Of a DNA stretch of 53,715 nucleotides, positions 8,030 through 15,300 are shown piece by piece. The notes under the pieces are model-generated. The model searched no databases and was not told the DNA's origin. It saw only the letters and a program-made list of their open reading frames with translations. Within the stretch, counting starts at the first letter, position 1, and the number at the start of each line of letters is the position of its first letter. Made by a program: the position numbers and the translations under genes. This DNA is from Streptomyces rochei (GTDB taxonomy: Bacteria > Actinomycetota > Actinomycetes > Streptomycetales > Streptomycetaceae). The stretch spans positions 240 to 53,954 of the forward strand of contig MUMD01000005.1 of the NCBI GenBank assembly GCA_002155895.1. The letters run 5' to 3'.

Positions 8030-8108
8030 CCGGCGTCCGCACGGGACGGTCGGCCGCCGCCCGCCGAACGCCGCCTCCACGGGCCGGCACGGAGCCTGCC
8101 CGCGCGTC

Positions 8109-10859
8109 CTAGTCGAACGGCAGGTCGAACAGCGGGCCGTCGCCCACGGGCGGCGCAGTCAAGGACTGTTCGGTCCACACCACCTTGCCGGTCGTGGTGT
8201 AACGCGTGCCCCAGCGCTGCGCGAGCTGGGCCACCAGGAACAGGCCGCGTCCGCCCTCGTCGGTCGTGGCCGCCCGGCGCAGATGCGGGGAGGTGCTGCT
8301 GCCGTCGGAGACTTCGCAGATCAGCGCCCGCTCGCGGAGCAATCGCACATGGATCGGGTCGGACCCGTGCCGGATGGCGTTCGTGAGCAGTTCGCTGAGC
8401 ATCAGCTCCGTGGTGAACGCGATGTCGTCCAGGCCCCAGGCGGACAGTTGGCGGCTGCACGCGTTGCGGACCGTGCCGACGGCCGCCGGATCGCGCGGGA
8501 CGTCCCAGTCGGCGACGTCGGAGCGGTCCAGCAGCCTGGTGCGGGCCACGAGCAGCGCGACGTCGTCGTTGCGGTGCTCGGGAAGCATGGCTTCGAAGAC
8601 GGCCTCGCAGATCTCCTCCGGACTGCGCCGCCACGTCCCGGCGAGCGTGTCGCGCAGCAGCTCCACCCCCGTGTCGATGTCGCGTTCGCGCCGCTCCACC
8701 AGCCCGTCGGTGTAGAGGACGAGGGTGCTGCCCGCGGGCAGCCGCAGTTCGGCGGACTCGAAGGGGAGGCCGCCCAGGCCCAGTGGCGGCGCGACCGGAA
8801 CGGCCGGAATCTCCACGGTGCCGTCGGGGTGGATCAGCATGGGGGCGAGATGCCCCGCGCTGGAGACGCCGCAGTGGCCCGAGACCGGGTCGTACACCGC
8901 GTAGAGGCAGGTGGCGCCGGTGACCGCCTCTCCGCTCAGGTCCTCGGGATCCTCCTGGTCGAGGCGGCTGACCAACTCGTCCAGGTGGGCCAGCAACTCG
9001 TCCGGGGGCACGTCGAGGGTCGAGAAGTTCTGCACGGCGGTGCGCAGCCGCCCCATGGTGGCCGCCGCGTGCAGTCCGTGCCCGACGACGTCGCCGACGA
9101 CGAGCGCGACCCTGGCACCCGGCAGCGGGATGACGTCGAACCAGTCGCCGCCGACCCGGGCCTGCGCCGGCAGGTAGCGGTAGGCGATGTCCAGCGCGCT
9201 CTGGCCGGGCAGGGCGTGCGGCAGGAGGCTGCGCTGAAGGGTCTCCGCCATCGTGTGCTCACGGGTGAAGCGGCGGGCGTTGTCGATGGCGACGGCGGCC
9301 CGGGCGGTCAGCTCCTCGGCGAAGGTCAGATCCTCCCCGTCGAAGGGATCGGAGCCCTCGGCGCGCCAGAAGTGGGCCACCCCCAGGGGGACGCCGCGTG
9401 CCCGCAACGGCACCGCGACCAGGGAGCGGACGCCGTACGCACGCACCGCGCCGGCACTCTCCGGGTCCTGCGCCGGCCCTCGGTCGACGGTCGTCAGATC
9501 GGCTTCCAGCACCGCCCGGCCGCCGGCCAGCGCGGTGGCCGCGGGTGTCCCCGGGGCGTCGAGCGGGACGCGGCTGCCGACCGGCCGGAAGGGGTGGTCC
9601 GGCCGAACGCCGCGCAGGGCCGCGCGCCGCATCTCCGCCGGACTGCCGGGCGGCTCCTCGCCGCGCGCCACGGCGCCCAGCAGGTCCACGGTGACGAAGT
9701 CGGCGAACCGCGGCACGGCCACGTCCGCCAGCTCCTCGGCCGTGCGCACCACGTCCAGGGAGGTGCCGACGCGCACCCCCGCCTCGTGGAGGATGTGCAG
9801 CCGCTCACGCGCGGCCTCCGCCGTGCCGGCCAGCACGCGCAGCTCCGTGGTGTCCCGCAGCGTCGCCACGTTCCCGCGGGGGCCGCCGTACGGGGCGGTG
9901 TGCCTGGTGTTGACGGACACCAGCCGGTCCCCGGCCAGGTGCACCTGGTCCGTGACGGGCCGGTCGGAGCAGAGAAGCTCGACCGTGGCCGGGTTCAGGC
10001 CCAGGTCCGTGATCCGCCGCCCGTCGCAGTCCGCCGGCAGTTCCAGCAGCCGTCGCGCCTCGTCGTTGGCCAGGACCAGACGGCCGTCGCCGCCGGTGAT
10101 GATCACGCCCTCGCGTACGGCGTGCAGTACCGCGTCGTGGTGTTCGTACATCCGGGTCATCTCGCTCGGCCCGATGCCCCGGGTCTGGCGGCGCAGCCGC
10201 CTGCTGACCAGCGCGGCGCTGCCCACGGCGAGGAGCAGCGCGACACCCGCCGAGGCCATGATCACCGGAAGCTGGCCCCGCAGGGACTCCCCGACCGTCT
10301 CCAGGCGCACGCCGGCCGCGACCAGCCCCAGGACGGAGCCGCCGTCGCCGGTGACCGGGACGACCGCGCGCGCCGCGTCCGACGGATCACCCTCGTAGAT
10401 GTCGGTGAACGGCTCGCCCCGGGCCGCCCGCTCGACGTCGTCCGCCCGCTCGCCGATCAGCCGCGGGTCGGTGTCGGCGTAACGGGTGCCGTCCCTCGCC
10501 ATGACGACGATGAAGTCCACCCCGGTGCCCTGGTGGGCAGCCGCCACGTGCGGCTGCAACCTGGCCGTGGGGTCGTCGGACCGCAGCGCCGCGGCGATGC
10601 CCGGTGAGTGCGCGAGGGTCTCCGCTACGGCACGTGAGCGTGCCTGCGCGTCCTGTTCGGCGTCGTTGCGTGCCTGGAGGGTGAGCCCCACGACGGCCGC
10701 GACGATGAGGATCACCGCGACGACGACCTGGAGGAGGAACACCTGTCCGGCGACACTGCGCCCACGCAGACCCCACGGCCGGCCCGGGCTCCTCTCCTCG
10801 CCGGGCAGGCCCGCCGAAGGCCTGCCTGCGCGGTTCCGTCGAGCGGGACGCCCCTGCAT
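8109..10859 (-). CDS. membrane sensor with PAS, GAF, SpoIIE phosphatase and anti-sigma-type ATPase domains
   Basis: 916 aa. Order: cytoplasmic N-tail; TM1 about 38-63; extracellular sensor about 64-205 with DFIVVMARDGTRYADTDP, resembling citrate/dicarboxylate sensor folds; TM2 about 208-226; PAS (HAVREGVIITGGDGRLVLANDEARRLL); GAF (about 360-520); SpoIIE/PP2C phosphatase with GGDWFDVIPLPGARVALVVGDVVGHG and YTDGLVERR; and a C-terminal HATPase_c domain with LMLSELLTNAIRHG and a GGRGLFLV lid. Phosphatase and kinase-like modules in one chain suggest control of an anti-sigma/anti-anti-sigma switch, as in the RsbU/RsbW logic. The start has AAAGGG only three bases away, so a slightly later start is possible. 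The next gene on this strand is a stand-alone HATPase. Confidence 0.93.
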   Translation of the reverse strand: MQGRPARRNRAGRPSAGLPGEERSPGRPWGLRGRSVAGQVFLLQVVVAVILIVAAVVGLTLQARNDAEQDAQARSRAVAETLAHSPGIAAALRSDDPTARLQPHVAAAHQGTGVDFIVVMARDGTRYADTDPRLIGERADDVERAARGEPFTDIYEGDPSDAARAVVPVTGDGGSVLGLVAAGVRLETVGESLRGQLPVIMASAGVALLLAVGSAALVSRRLRRQTRGIGPSEMTRMYEHHDAVLHAVREGVIITGGDGRLVLANDEARRLLELPADCDGRRITDLGLNPATVELLCSDRPVTDQVHLAGDRLVSVNTRHTAPYGGPRGNVATLRDTTELRVLAGTAEAARERLHILHEAGVRVGTSLDVVRTAEELADVAVPRFADFVTVDLLGAVARGEEPPGSPAEMRRAALRGVRPDHPFRPVGSRVPLDAPGTPAATALAGGRAVLEADLTTVDRGPAQDPESAGAVRAYGVRSLVAVPLRARGVPLGVAHFWRAEGSDPFDGEDLTFAEELTARAAVAIDNARRFTREHTMAETLQRSLLPHALPGQSALDIAYRYLPAQARVGGDWFDVIPLPGARVALVVGDVVGHGLHAAATMGRLRTAVQNFSTLDVPPDELLAHLDELVSRLDQEDPEDLSGEAVTGATCLYAVYDPVSGHCGVSSAGHLAPMLIHPDGTVEIPAVPVAPPLGLGGLPFESAELRLPAGSTLVLYTDGLVERRERDIDTGVELLRDTLAGTWRRSPEEICEAVFEAMLPEHRNDDVALLVARTRLLDRSDVADWDVPRDPAAVGTVRNACSRQLSAWGLDDIAFTTELMLSELLTNAIRHGSDPIHVRLLRERALICEVSDGSSTSPHLRRAATTDEGGRGLFLVAQLAQRWGTRYTTTGKVVWTEQSLTAPPVGDGPLFDLPFD

Positions 10860-10951
10860 ATACCCTTTCTAGCACTTTCCGCCTGAATGCCCCCTGCGTA
10901 CGGTGCGGCGGCAGGTGGCCGGTACGGCCGGTGCGTCGGGCCGTGCGGGGG

Positions 10952-11374
10952 TCAGGAGCGGCTGACGCCGACGGTGGGCGGGCGGAAGCAGGCGATGACC
11001 GTCTTGCCGTCCGGGCACGGGCGGGTCTCCCACTCGTCGGCGAGCGCGTCGACGAGGAACATGCCGCGCCCTCCCGGCCGTTGGGCGCTCGGGGGACGCG
11101 TGGTCGGCAGTTCGCCGGACGCGTCGTGCACCGCGACGTGCAGGCAGCGACCGTCCCAGGTCATGACCAACTGGGCGGAGGTGCGGGCGTGGACGTGGGC
11201 GTTGGTGACCAGTTCGGAGACGGTGAGCAGTACCGCGTCCACGGTCGAGGGCGCGCCGTCGGTCCAGTCGAGCGTCCGCAGATGCTCCAGTGCCCAGTCG
11301 CGTGCCGTCTTCGGGGTGCTCCCCATGGGCAGCGACCGGGCCCAGCCCACTGCCCTCAGCGACGATTCATCCAC
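10952..11374 (-). CDS. anti-sigma-factor-type ATP-binding protein (RsbW-like HATPase)
   Basis: 140 aa from a GTG start behind GGGGGAA. It is a single HATPase_c domain: the N-box is VSELVTNAHVHA, with G-box residues in the LHVAVHDASGELPTTR region and GGRGMFLVDALADEW as the ATP lid. Proteins of this kind bind and sometimes phosphorylate anti-sigma antagonists. Streptomyces encode dozens, most with unknown partners. It lies 92 bases upstream of the large phosphatase on the same strand, so the pair may act in one pathway. No sigma factor or STAS antagonist is adjacent. Confidence 0.88.
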   Translation of the reverse strand: MDESSLRAVGWARSLPMGSTPKTARDWALEHLRTLDWTDGAPSTVDAVLLTVSELVTNAHVHARTSAQLVMTWDGRCLHVAVHDASGELPTTRPPSAQRPGGRGMFLVDALADEWETRPCPDGKTVIACFRPPTVGVSRS

Positions 11375-11445
11375 TGCCGTTCCCCCAGCCGGGTGAGACT
11401 CCGTGGCCGTCGAGTACCCCCGACCGGGGGAATGAAGCGGGGGAG

Positions 11446-12309
11446 TCACGCGGAGTCGGCCCCCGGGGCCGAGCGGGTCTCGGCGAAGTCCAGGAGCAGC
11501 GCGGCGGTCCGTCGGGGCTCCTCCAGGATGGGCGTGTGCCCGGCGCCGGGCAGCAACTCCACCCTCGCTCCCGGGACCACGCGGTAGTCGGCCGCGGAAG
11601 CGGGGCGCCATCTGCGGTCCTGGTCGCCGAAGACGACCAGGAGCGGCTTGCCCAGCACCGCCAACCGGTCCGGCAGCGCCTGCTTCTTGAGGTAGTCGGT
11701 GGTCGCCCGCATCGAGGCCGTGACCGCGTGATGCGTCATGCCGCGCAGTTCGTCCACGAGTTCCTGGGGGGCCGGGTGTCCCGCACGGAACCCGGTGCTC
11801 GCGAACCGGCGGATCTGATCGTCCGTCGGCGGCCACCGCGCGGGGTCCAGCGGCATGGGCTCCGCGGCGATGAAGGCGTCCAGGGCGGGGCCGGTGTTGA
11901 CGAGTACCAGCGCGGTCACCAGGTCGGGGCGTTGCTCGGCGAGGGCGGTGACGGCGCAGCCGCCGCTGGAGTGGCCGACGGCCAGGACGTGCGCGACGCC
12001 GAGCCGGTCCAGGGCGGTGCCGAGGGTGCGCGCCTGTTCGGAGGTGTCGTACGCACGGCCGGCCGGTTCCGCCGAGCGGCCGTGTCCGGGCAGGTCGACA
12101 CGGATGACGTGATGGGACGGGGTGAGGAACGGGACCAGCGCGTCCCAGGACCGGCCGGAGGTGGCGGATCCGTGGACGAGCAGGAGCGCGGGAGCGTCGC
12201 GCGGGCCGTCCCGGCGGACCAGGAGGTCCCCGGAATCCAGGCGCAGGACGGATTCCTCGGTGGTGCGGACGTCGCCGGTCGCGGACGGAGTGACTTCGGA
12301 AGGGGTCAT
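11446..12309 (-). CDS. alpha/beta hydrolase
   Basis: 287 aa. The oxyanion region is LLLVHGSATSGRSWDALVPFL, the nucleophile elbow GHSSGG gives the catalytic Ser, and the acid and His are probably in VFGDQDRRW and GAGHTPILEEP. No signal peptide, so it is intracellular. Substrate class cannot be read (ester, lactone or epoxide are all possible). It is divergent from an AraC-type regulator with 72 bases between starts, so it is the likely regulated target. The AAGGGG site is about 11 bases before the ATG, slightly long. Confidence 0.9.
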   Translation of the reverse strand: MTPSEVTPSATGDVRTTEESVLRLDSGDLLVRRDGPRDAPALLLVHGSATSGRSWDALVPFLTPSHHVIRVDLPGHGRSAEPAGRAYDTSEQARTLGTALDRLGVAHVLAVGHSSGGCAVTALAEQRPDLVTALVLVNTGPALDAFIAAEPMPLDPARWPPTDDQIRRFASTGFRAGHPAPQELVDELRGMTHHAVTASMRATTDYLKKQALPDRLAVLGKPLLVVFGDQDRRWRPASAADYRVVPGARVELLPGAGHTPILEEPRRTAALLLDFAETRSAPGADSA

Positions 12310-12381
12310 GGGCTCACGGTCCCCTTCGGTGCGCGCCCGAGGCTTGGACGAATGTTCCCCGTGTCCGCGTAGCATGCGGGG

Positions 12382-13221
12382 ATGGTTCCCCCCATGGGCG
12401 CGTGCGACGGCTCGGCCGGTTGGGGCGTGGCACGTCCACGGCGTCCCAGCCGAATCCCCGGTGTCGACATGGCCGGGTTCCGGGTGCCGGGTCCGCTCGT
12501 CGGCGACCTGCGCGTGGTGCCCCATCCGGCCGTGATGCTGATCCTCGAGTTCGGATCGGAGACCCCCACCGTGGGCGACGGTGCCGGGCGGTGCCTGCGG
12601 GGAAGTCTCGTGGCCGGCCCCGGATTCGGCTCCGGAGGCGGGGTGCGCGCCTGGGGGAACGGGGTCGAGTGCGTGCAGGTGCGCCTGTCGCCGGTGGTCG
12701 CGGGCGCGGTCCTGGGCGTCTGCCCGGCCGAACTGGCCCATGGCGCGGCCACCCTCGACGACCTGTGGGGCGGCGAGGCGTCATGGATCCGCGAGCGGCT
12801 GGGCGGTGCGGACTCGTGGCAGGACCGCTTCGACTTCGTGGACGCTCTCCTCGCCCGCCGCGCGACGCGTCCACCGGTGGACCCGGAGGTGGCCTGGGCA
12901 TGGCGGCGCATCGTGGCCGGCGGGGGCCTGGTCCGGGTCGACCGTCTGGCGGCCGAAGTCGGGTGGAGCCGCAAGCGTCTGTGGTCCCGGTTCCGTTCCG
13001 GTGTGGGCATGCCGCCGAAGCGTGCCGCGAAGCTGGTCCGCTTCGACCGCGCTGTGCACCGGCTGGTCGCGGGCGAGGACGCCGCCCGGGTCGCGGCGGA
13101 CGGCGGGTACTGCGATCAGTCCCATCTGCACCGGGACGTCCTCGCGTTCACGGGCGCGACGCCGGGCGCGGTGGTGGGCGAACCCTTCCTGACCGTGGAC
13201 GACCGGGCGTGGCCGACGTGA
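12382..13221 (+). CDS. AraC-type transcriptional regulator
   Basis: 279 aa. The C-terminal third has the two-helix-turn-helix AraC layout: LVRVDRLAAEVGWSRKRLWSRFRSGVGMPPKRAAKLVRFDRAVHRLVAGEDAARVAADGGYCDQSHLHRDVLAFTGATPGAV. The N-terminal part (HPAVMLILEFGSE) looks like the effector-binding region of HTH_18-type regulators with a degenerate cupin. TAGCAT ends six bases before the ATG and no Shine-Dalgarno sequence is evident, suggesting a leaderless transcript. A GTGA overlap at its stop may couple the next gene. It is divergent from the alpha/beta hydrolase, its probable target. Confidence 0.9.
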   Translation: MVPPMGACDGSAGWGVARPRRPSRIPGVDMAGFRVPGPLVGDLRVVPHPAVMLILEFGSETPTVGDGAGRCLRGSLVAGPGFGSGGGVRAWGNGVECVQVRLSPVVAGAVLGVCPAELAHGAATLDDLWGGEASWIRERLGGADSWQDRFDFVDALLARRATRPPVDPEVAWAWRRIVAGGGLVRVDRLAAEVGWSRKRLWSRFRSGVGMPPKRAAKLVRFDRAVHRLVAGEDAARVAADGGYCDQSHLHRDVLAFTGATPGAVVGEPFLTVDDRAWPT

Positions 13222-13292
13222 AGCCCGGCGGCGGTCCGGGCCACGGCCCTGCCGCGGCCGGCGGACCGCCGCCCGCGACCGGCCGGCACGGC

Positions 13293-13880
13293 ATGGACGT
13301 CGTCGAACTCCTGGAGTCGGCCGGCCTCCTGGTGCCGGAAGAGGCCGCCACCGCGAACGACCTGTCCCTGCGGGACGTCTGGGACTGCCTGGCCCACGAC
13401 GACTGGCAGGTCGCTCTGGACGTCCTGGAGGAGTTCGGCGACGGACGGCCCCTGTCCTCGGCGTTCTGGGACCGGCTCGCCGAGGCCGCCGAGCGGCTCG
13501 GTCTCGAACGGAGTGCCGCATGGTGCCACTGGCGCTCCGCCGAGACGCGCAGCGGGATGGTCCGGGCTGACCTGACCCTGCGTCCCGCCGCGGAGGCGAG
13601 ACGCAGCACACCGATTCCCGGCCATGGTGTCCTGCGGCCCATGTGGGACATCGGCATCCCCGCGCCCACCGGGGGCCTCTCGGTGAGCATCGCCGCGCTC
13701 TGGGTCGAGGACCTGCCCTGGCTGGAGCCGGGCGGCCGGGCCACCGTCCGGCTCGTTCCCCTCACACCGTCCCACTGGACGCACGTCGTCCCCGGCCGGC
13801 GGATCACCCTGCACGAGGACCGGACCGTGGCCGGTACGGCGCTGGTGCTGGAGACGCGCCCGCCGTCACCGTCTCACTGA
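13293..13880 (+). CDS. hypothetical protein, possible EF-Tu-like C-terminal barrel
   Basis: 195 aa from ATG (MDVVELLESAG). An in-frame GTG at 13218 overlaps the AraC stop (GTGA) and would add a 25-residue Gly/Pro-rich leader; neither start has a strong ribosome binding site. The N-terminal half is acidic and helical (LRDVWDCLAHDDWQVALDVLEEFGD). The C-terminal half (GLSVSIAALWVEDLPWLEPGG, then VRLVPLTPSHWTHVVPGRRITLHEDRTVAGTALVLE) resembles the third barrel domain of EF-Tu-like factors. I know no function for this combination. Its last seven bases overlap the 3' end of the convergent imine-reductase-like gene. Confidence 0.65.
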   Translation: MDVVELLESAGLLVPEEAATANDLSLRDVWDCLAHDDWQVALDVLEEFGDGRPLSSAFWDRLAEAAERLGLERSAAWCHWRSAETRSGMVRADLTLRPAAEARRSTPIPGHGVLRPMWDIGIPAPTGGLSVSIAALWVEDLPWLEPGGRATVRLVPLTPSHWTHVVPGRRITLHEDRTVAGTALVLETRPPSPSH

Positions 13881-14749
13881 GGCCGCCTGATGCTCTCGAA
13901 GACGCGGGCGAATCCCTCCCCTCCGTGACCGGCGTCGATCTGACGCCGGATGAGCCGCTGGACCATGGCGACCGCCTCCGTGCTGACGCCCTGGTCGGAG
14001 CTGGCCGCCAGGATGTCGCCGAGGTCGGAGAACTCGAGGCTCTGCTGCCCTTCCACGGTGTAGTCACCGCCGTCGATGACCGCGGCGAACCCCTCGAAGG
14101 CACCGGTCATGGCGGACAGCCAGGGCGCGGCCATGGCGGCGAACTCGCCCGCCCTCATACCGGACGGGGCGACCATCGCGGCGCCGTGCAGGAAGCCGGC
14201 GAACATGACGTACATCCCCGCGAGCAGCGCCAGGTCGTACAGCGACGCGAGCCCGGCGTCCTCACCGAAGTAGGTACTGGTTCCCCAGGTGTCGAGCAGC
14301 GGCTTGTACCGGTCGAAGGCGTCGGCGGACCCGCTGTAGAGGACCGAGGAGCCGGCCCTGCCGATCATGTCCGGTACGGCCATGATCCCGCCGTCCAGAT
14401 AGGTGACTCCCGCGTCGGCGGCCCAGGCGGCCAGTTCCCGCGACTGAGCCGGTGACGTCGTGGTCACGTTGATCAGGGTGCGCCCGGCGAGTTCGCCGGC
14501 GAGCGGGTCGAGCACCTCGTGGACCGACGCGTGGTCCAGCAGACAGGCGATCACCAGTGGGCCGGCCCGTACCGCGTCGCGGGCCGTGGCGGCGCGTTCC
14601 GCGCCCTGGGCGACGAGGTCGTCGGCTTTCCCCGGCGAGCGGTTCCAGACCGTCGTCGTGTGTCCGTCCTTCACCAGGGCGCCCGCGAGGGCGCGTCCCA
14701 TCTCTCCCAGCCCGAGGACACTCACCCGGACCTTGTCGTGGGTCGTCAC
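13874..14749 (-). CDS. imine reductase / beta-hydroxyacid dehydrogenase-like NADPH enzyme
   Basis: 291 aa from a GTG start placed six bases after GAGAGGGAAG; an ATG 21 bases upstream has poor spacing. The NADP-binding motif is VLGLGEMGRALAGALVKDGH with WNRSP. GGIMAVPDMIGRAGSSVLYSGS and the C-terminal helical domain are typical of imine reductases (IREDs) rather than classical 6PGDH relatives. The residue at the IRED catalytic position appears to be Asp172 (SLYDLALL), the form often linked with R-selective enzymes. Natural substrates are usually unknown. It is divergent from an HxlR regulator across a 24-bp palindrome, so it is probably that regulator's target. Confidence 0.88.
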   Translation of the reverse strand: MTTHDKVRVSVLGLGEMGRALAGALVKDGHTTTVWNRSPGKADDLVAQGAERAATARDAVRAGPLVIACLLDHASVHEVLDPLAGELAGRTLINVTTTSPAQSRELAAWAADAGVTYLDGGIMAVPDMIGRAGSSVLYSGSADAFDRYKPLLDTWGTSTYFGEDAGLASLYDLALLAGMYVMFAGFLHGAAMVAPSGMRAGEFAAMAAPWLSAMTGAFEGFAAVIDGGDYTVEGQQSLEFSDLGDILAASSDQGVSTEAVAMVQRLIRRQIDAGHGGEGFARVFESIRRPQ

Positions 14750-14829
14750 AGTCGTCTTCCCTCTCGTCATTTCCCGGTGTTCGCCGGTGAGTTGATCCTC
14801 TCCGTCGTCGGTAAGGTTGACCAGTACGG

Positions 14830-14865
14830 ACTAATTAGTGGGGTACTCACCCGCGGGTGAGTACC
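14830..14865. promoter_or_regulatory. perfect 24-bp palindrome (14842-14865) plus 10-bp palindrome, HxlR operator candidate
   Basis: GGTACTCACCCG at 14842-14853 is followed at once by its exact reverse complement (14854-14865), a perfect 24-bp dyad with no spacer. A second palindrome, ACTAATTAGT, lies at 14830-14839. Both sit between the divergent imine-reductase-like and HxlR genes, upstream of both starts. HxlR proteins bind such dyads as dimers, so autoregulation and control of the reductase are likely. Confidence 0.7.
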
Positions 14866-14883
14866 TACGCCCGGGAGGGGCGA

Positions 14884-15300
14884 ATGACGAAGTCGGCACG
14901 GCGCGGTCCCTACTTCTGCGGCATCGACGCGGCGATGGATGTGGTCGCCGGCAAGTGGAAGTCGCTGATCCTGTGGGAGCTCCACCACCACGGGACCCGG
15001 CGGTTCGCCGAGTTGCGGCGCGGTCTGCCGGGAGTCAGCGAGAAGATGCTGATCCAGCATCTGCGGGAGATGGAAGAGGACGGGCTCGTGCACCGCGAGG
15101 TGTACCGCGAGGTGCCGCCCAAGGTGGAGTACTCCCTGACGGAGCAGGGCGTCTCGCTCAACGCCGCCCTGGCCTCACTGGGAGAGTGGGGCACCGAGCG
15201 CATGCGGCGGATCGGTGCCGAGAAGGTGTCGGTCGGGAGGGACGGGTCTCAGCCGATGGTGACGACCCGCGCCCAGGGCGGCGGTAGGTCGGGGACGTAG
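14884..15300 (+). CDS. HxlR family transcriptional regulator
   Basis: 138 aa from ATG (MTKSARRGPYFCGIDAAMDV) behind GGGAGGGG; an earlier GTG at 14857 falls inside the palindrome and is unlikely. Winged-helix signature: GKWKSLILWELHHHGTRRFAELRRGLPGVSEKMLIQHLREMEEDGLVHREVYREVPPKVEYSLTEQG. Cys12 near the N-terminus is where redox- or aldehyde-sensing HxlR proteins carry their sensory cysteine, so electrophile sensing is possible. The last 17 codons run through the 3' end of the opposite-strand VWA gene, a 52-base convergent overlap. The tail sequence is probably not conserved. Confidence 0.92.
   Translation: MTKSARRGPYFCGIDAAMDVVAGKWKSLILWELHHHGTRRFAELRRGLPGVSEKMLIQHLREMEEDGLVHREVYREVPPKVEYSLTEQGVSLNAALASLGEWGTERMRRIGAEKVSVGRDGSQPMVTTRAQGGGRSGT

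Noticed and set aside
8000-10600. A very long plus-strand open frame opposite the large phosphatase
   Set aside because: It is the antisense shadow of a multi-domain SpoIIE phosphatase and encodes low-complexity, motif-free sequence.
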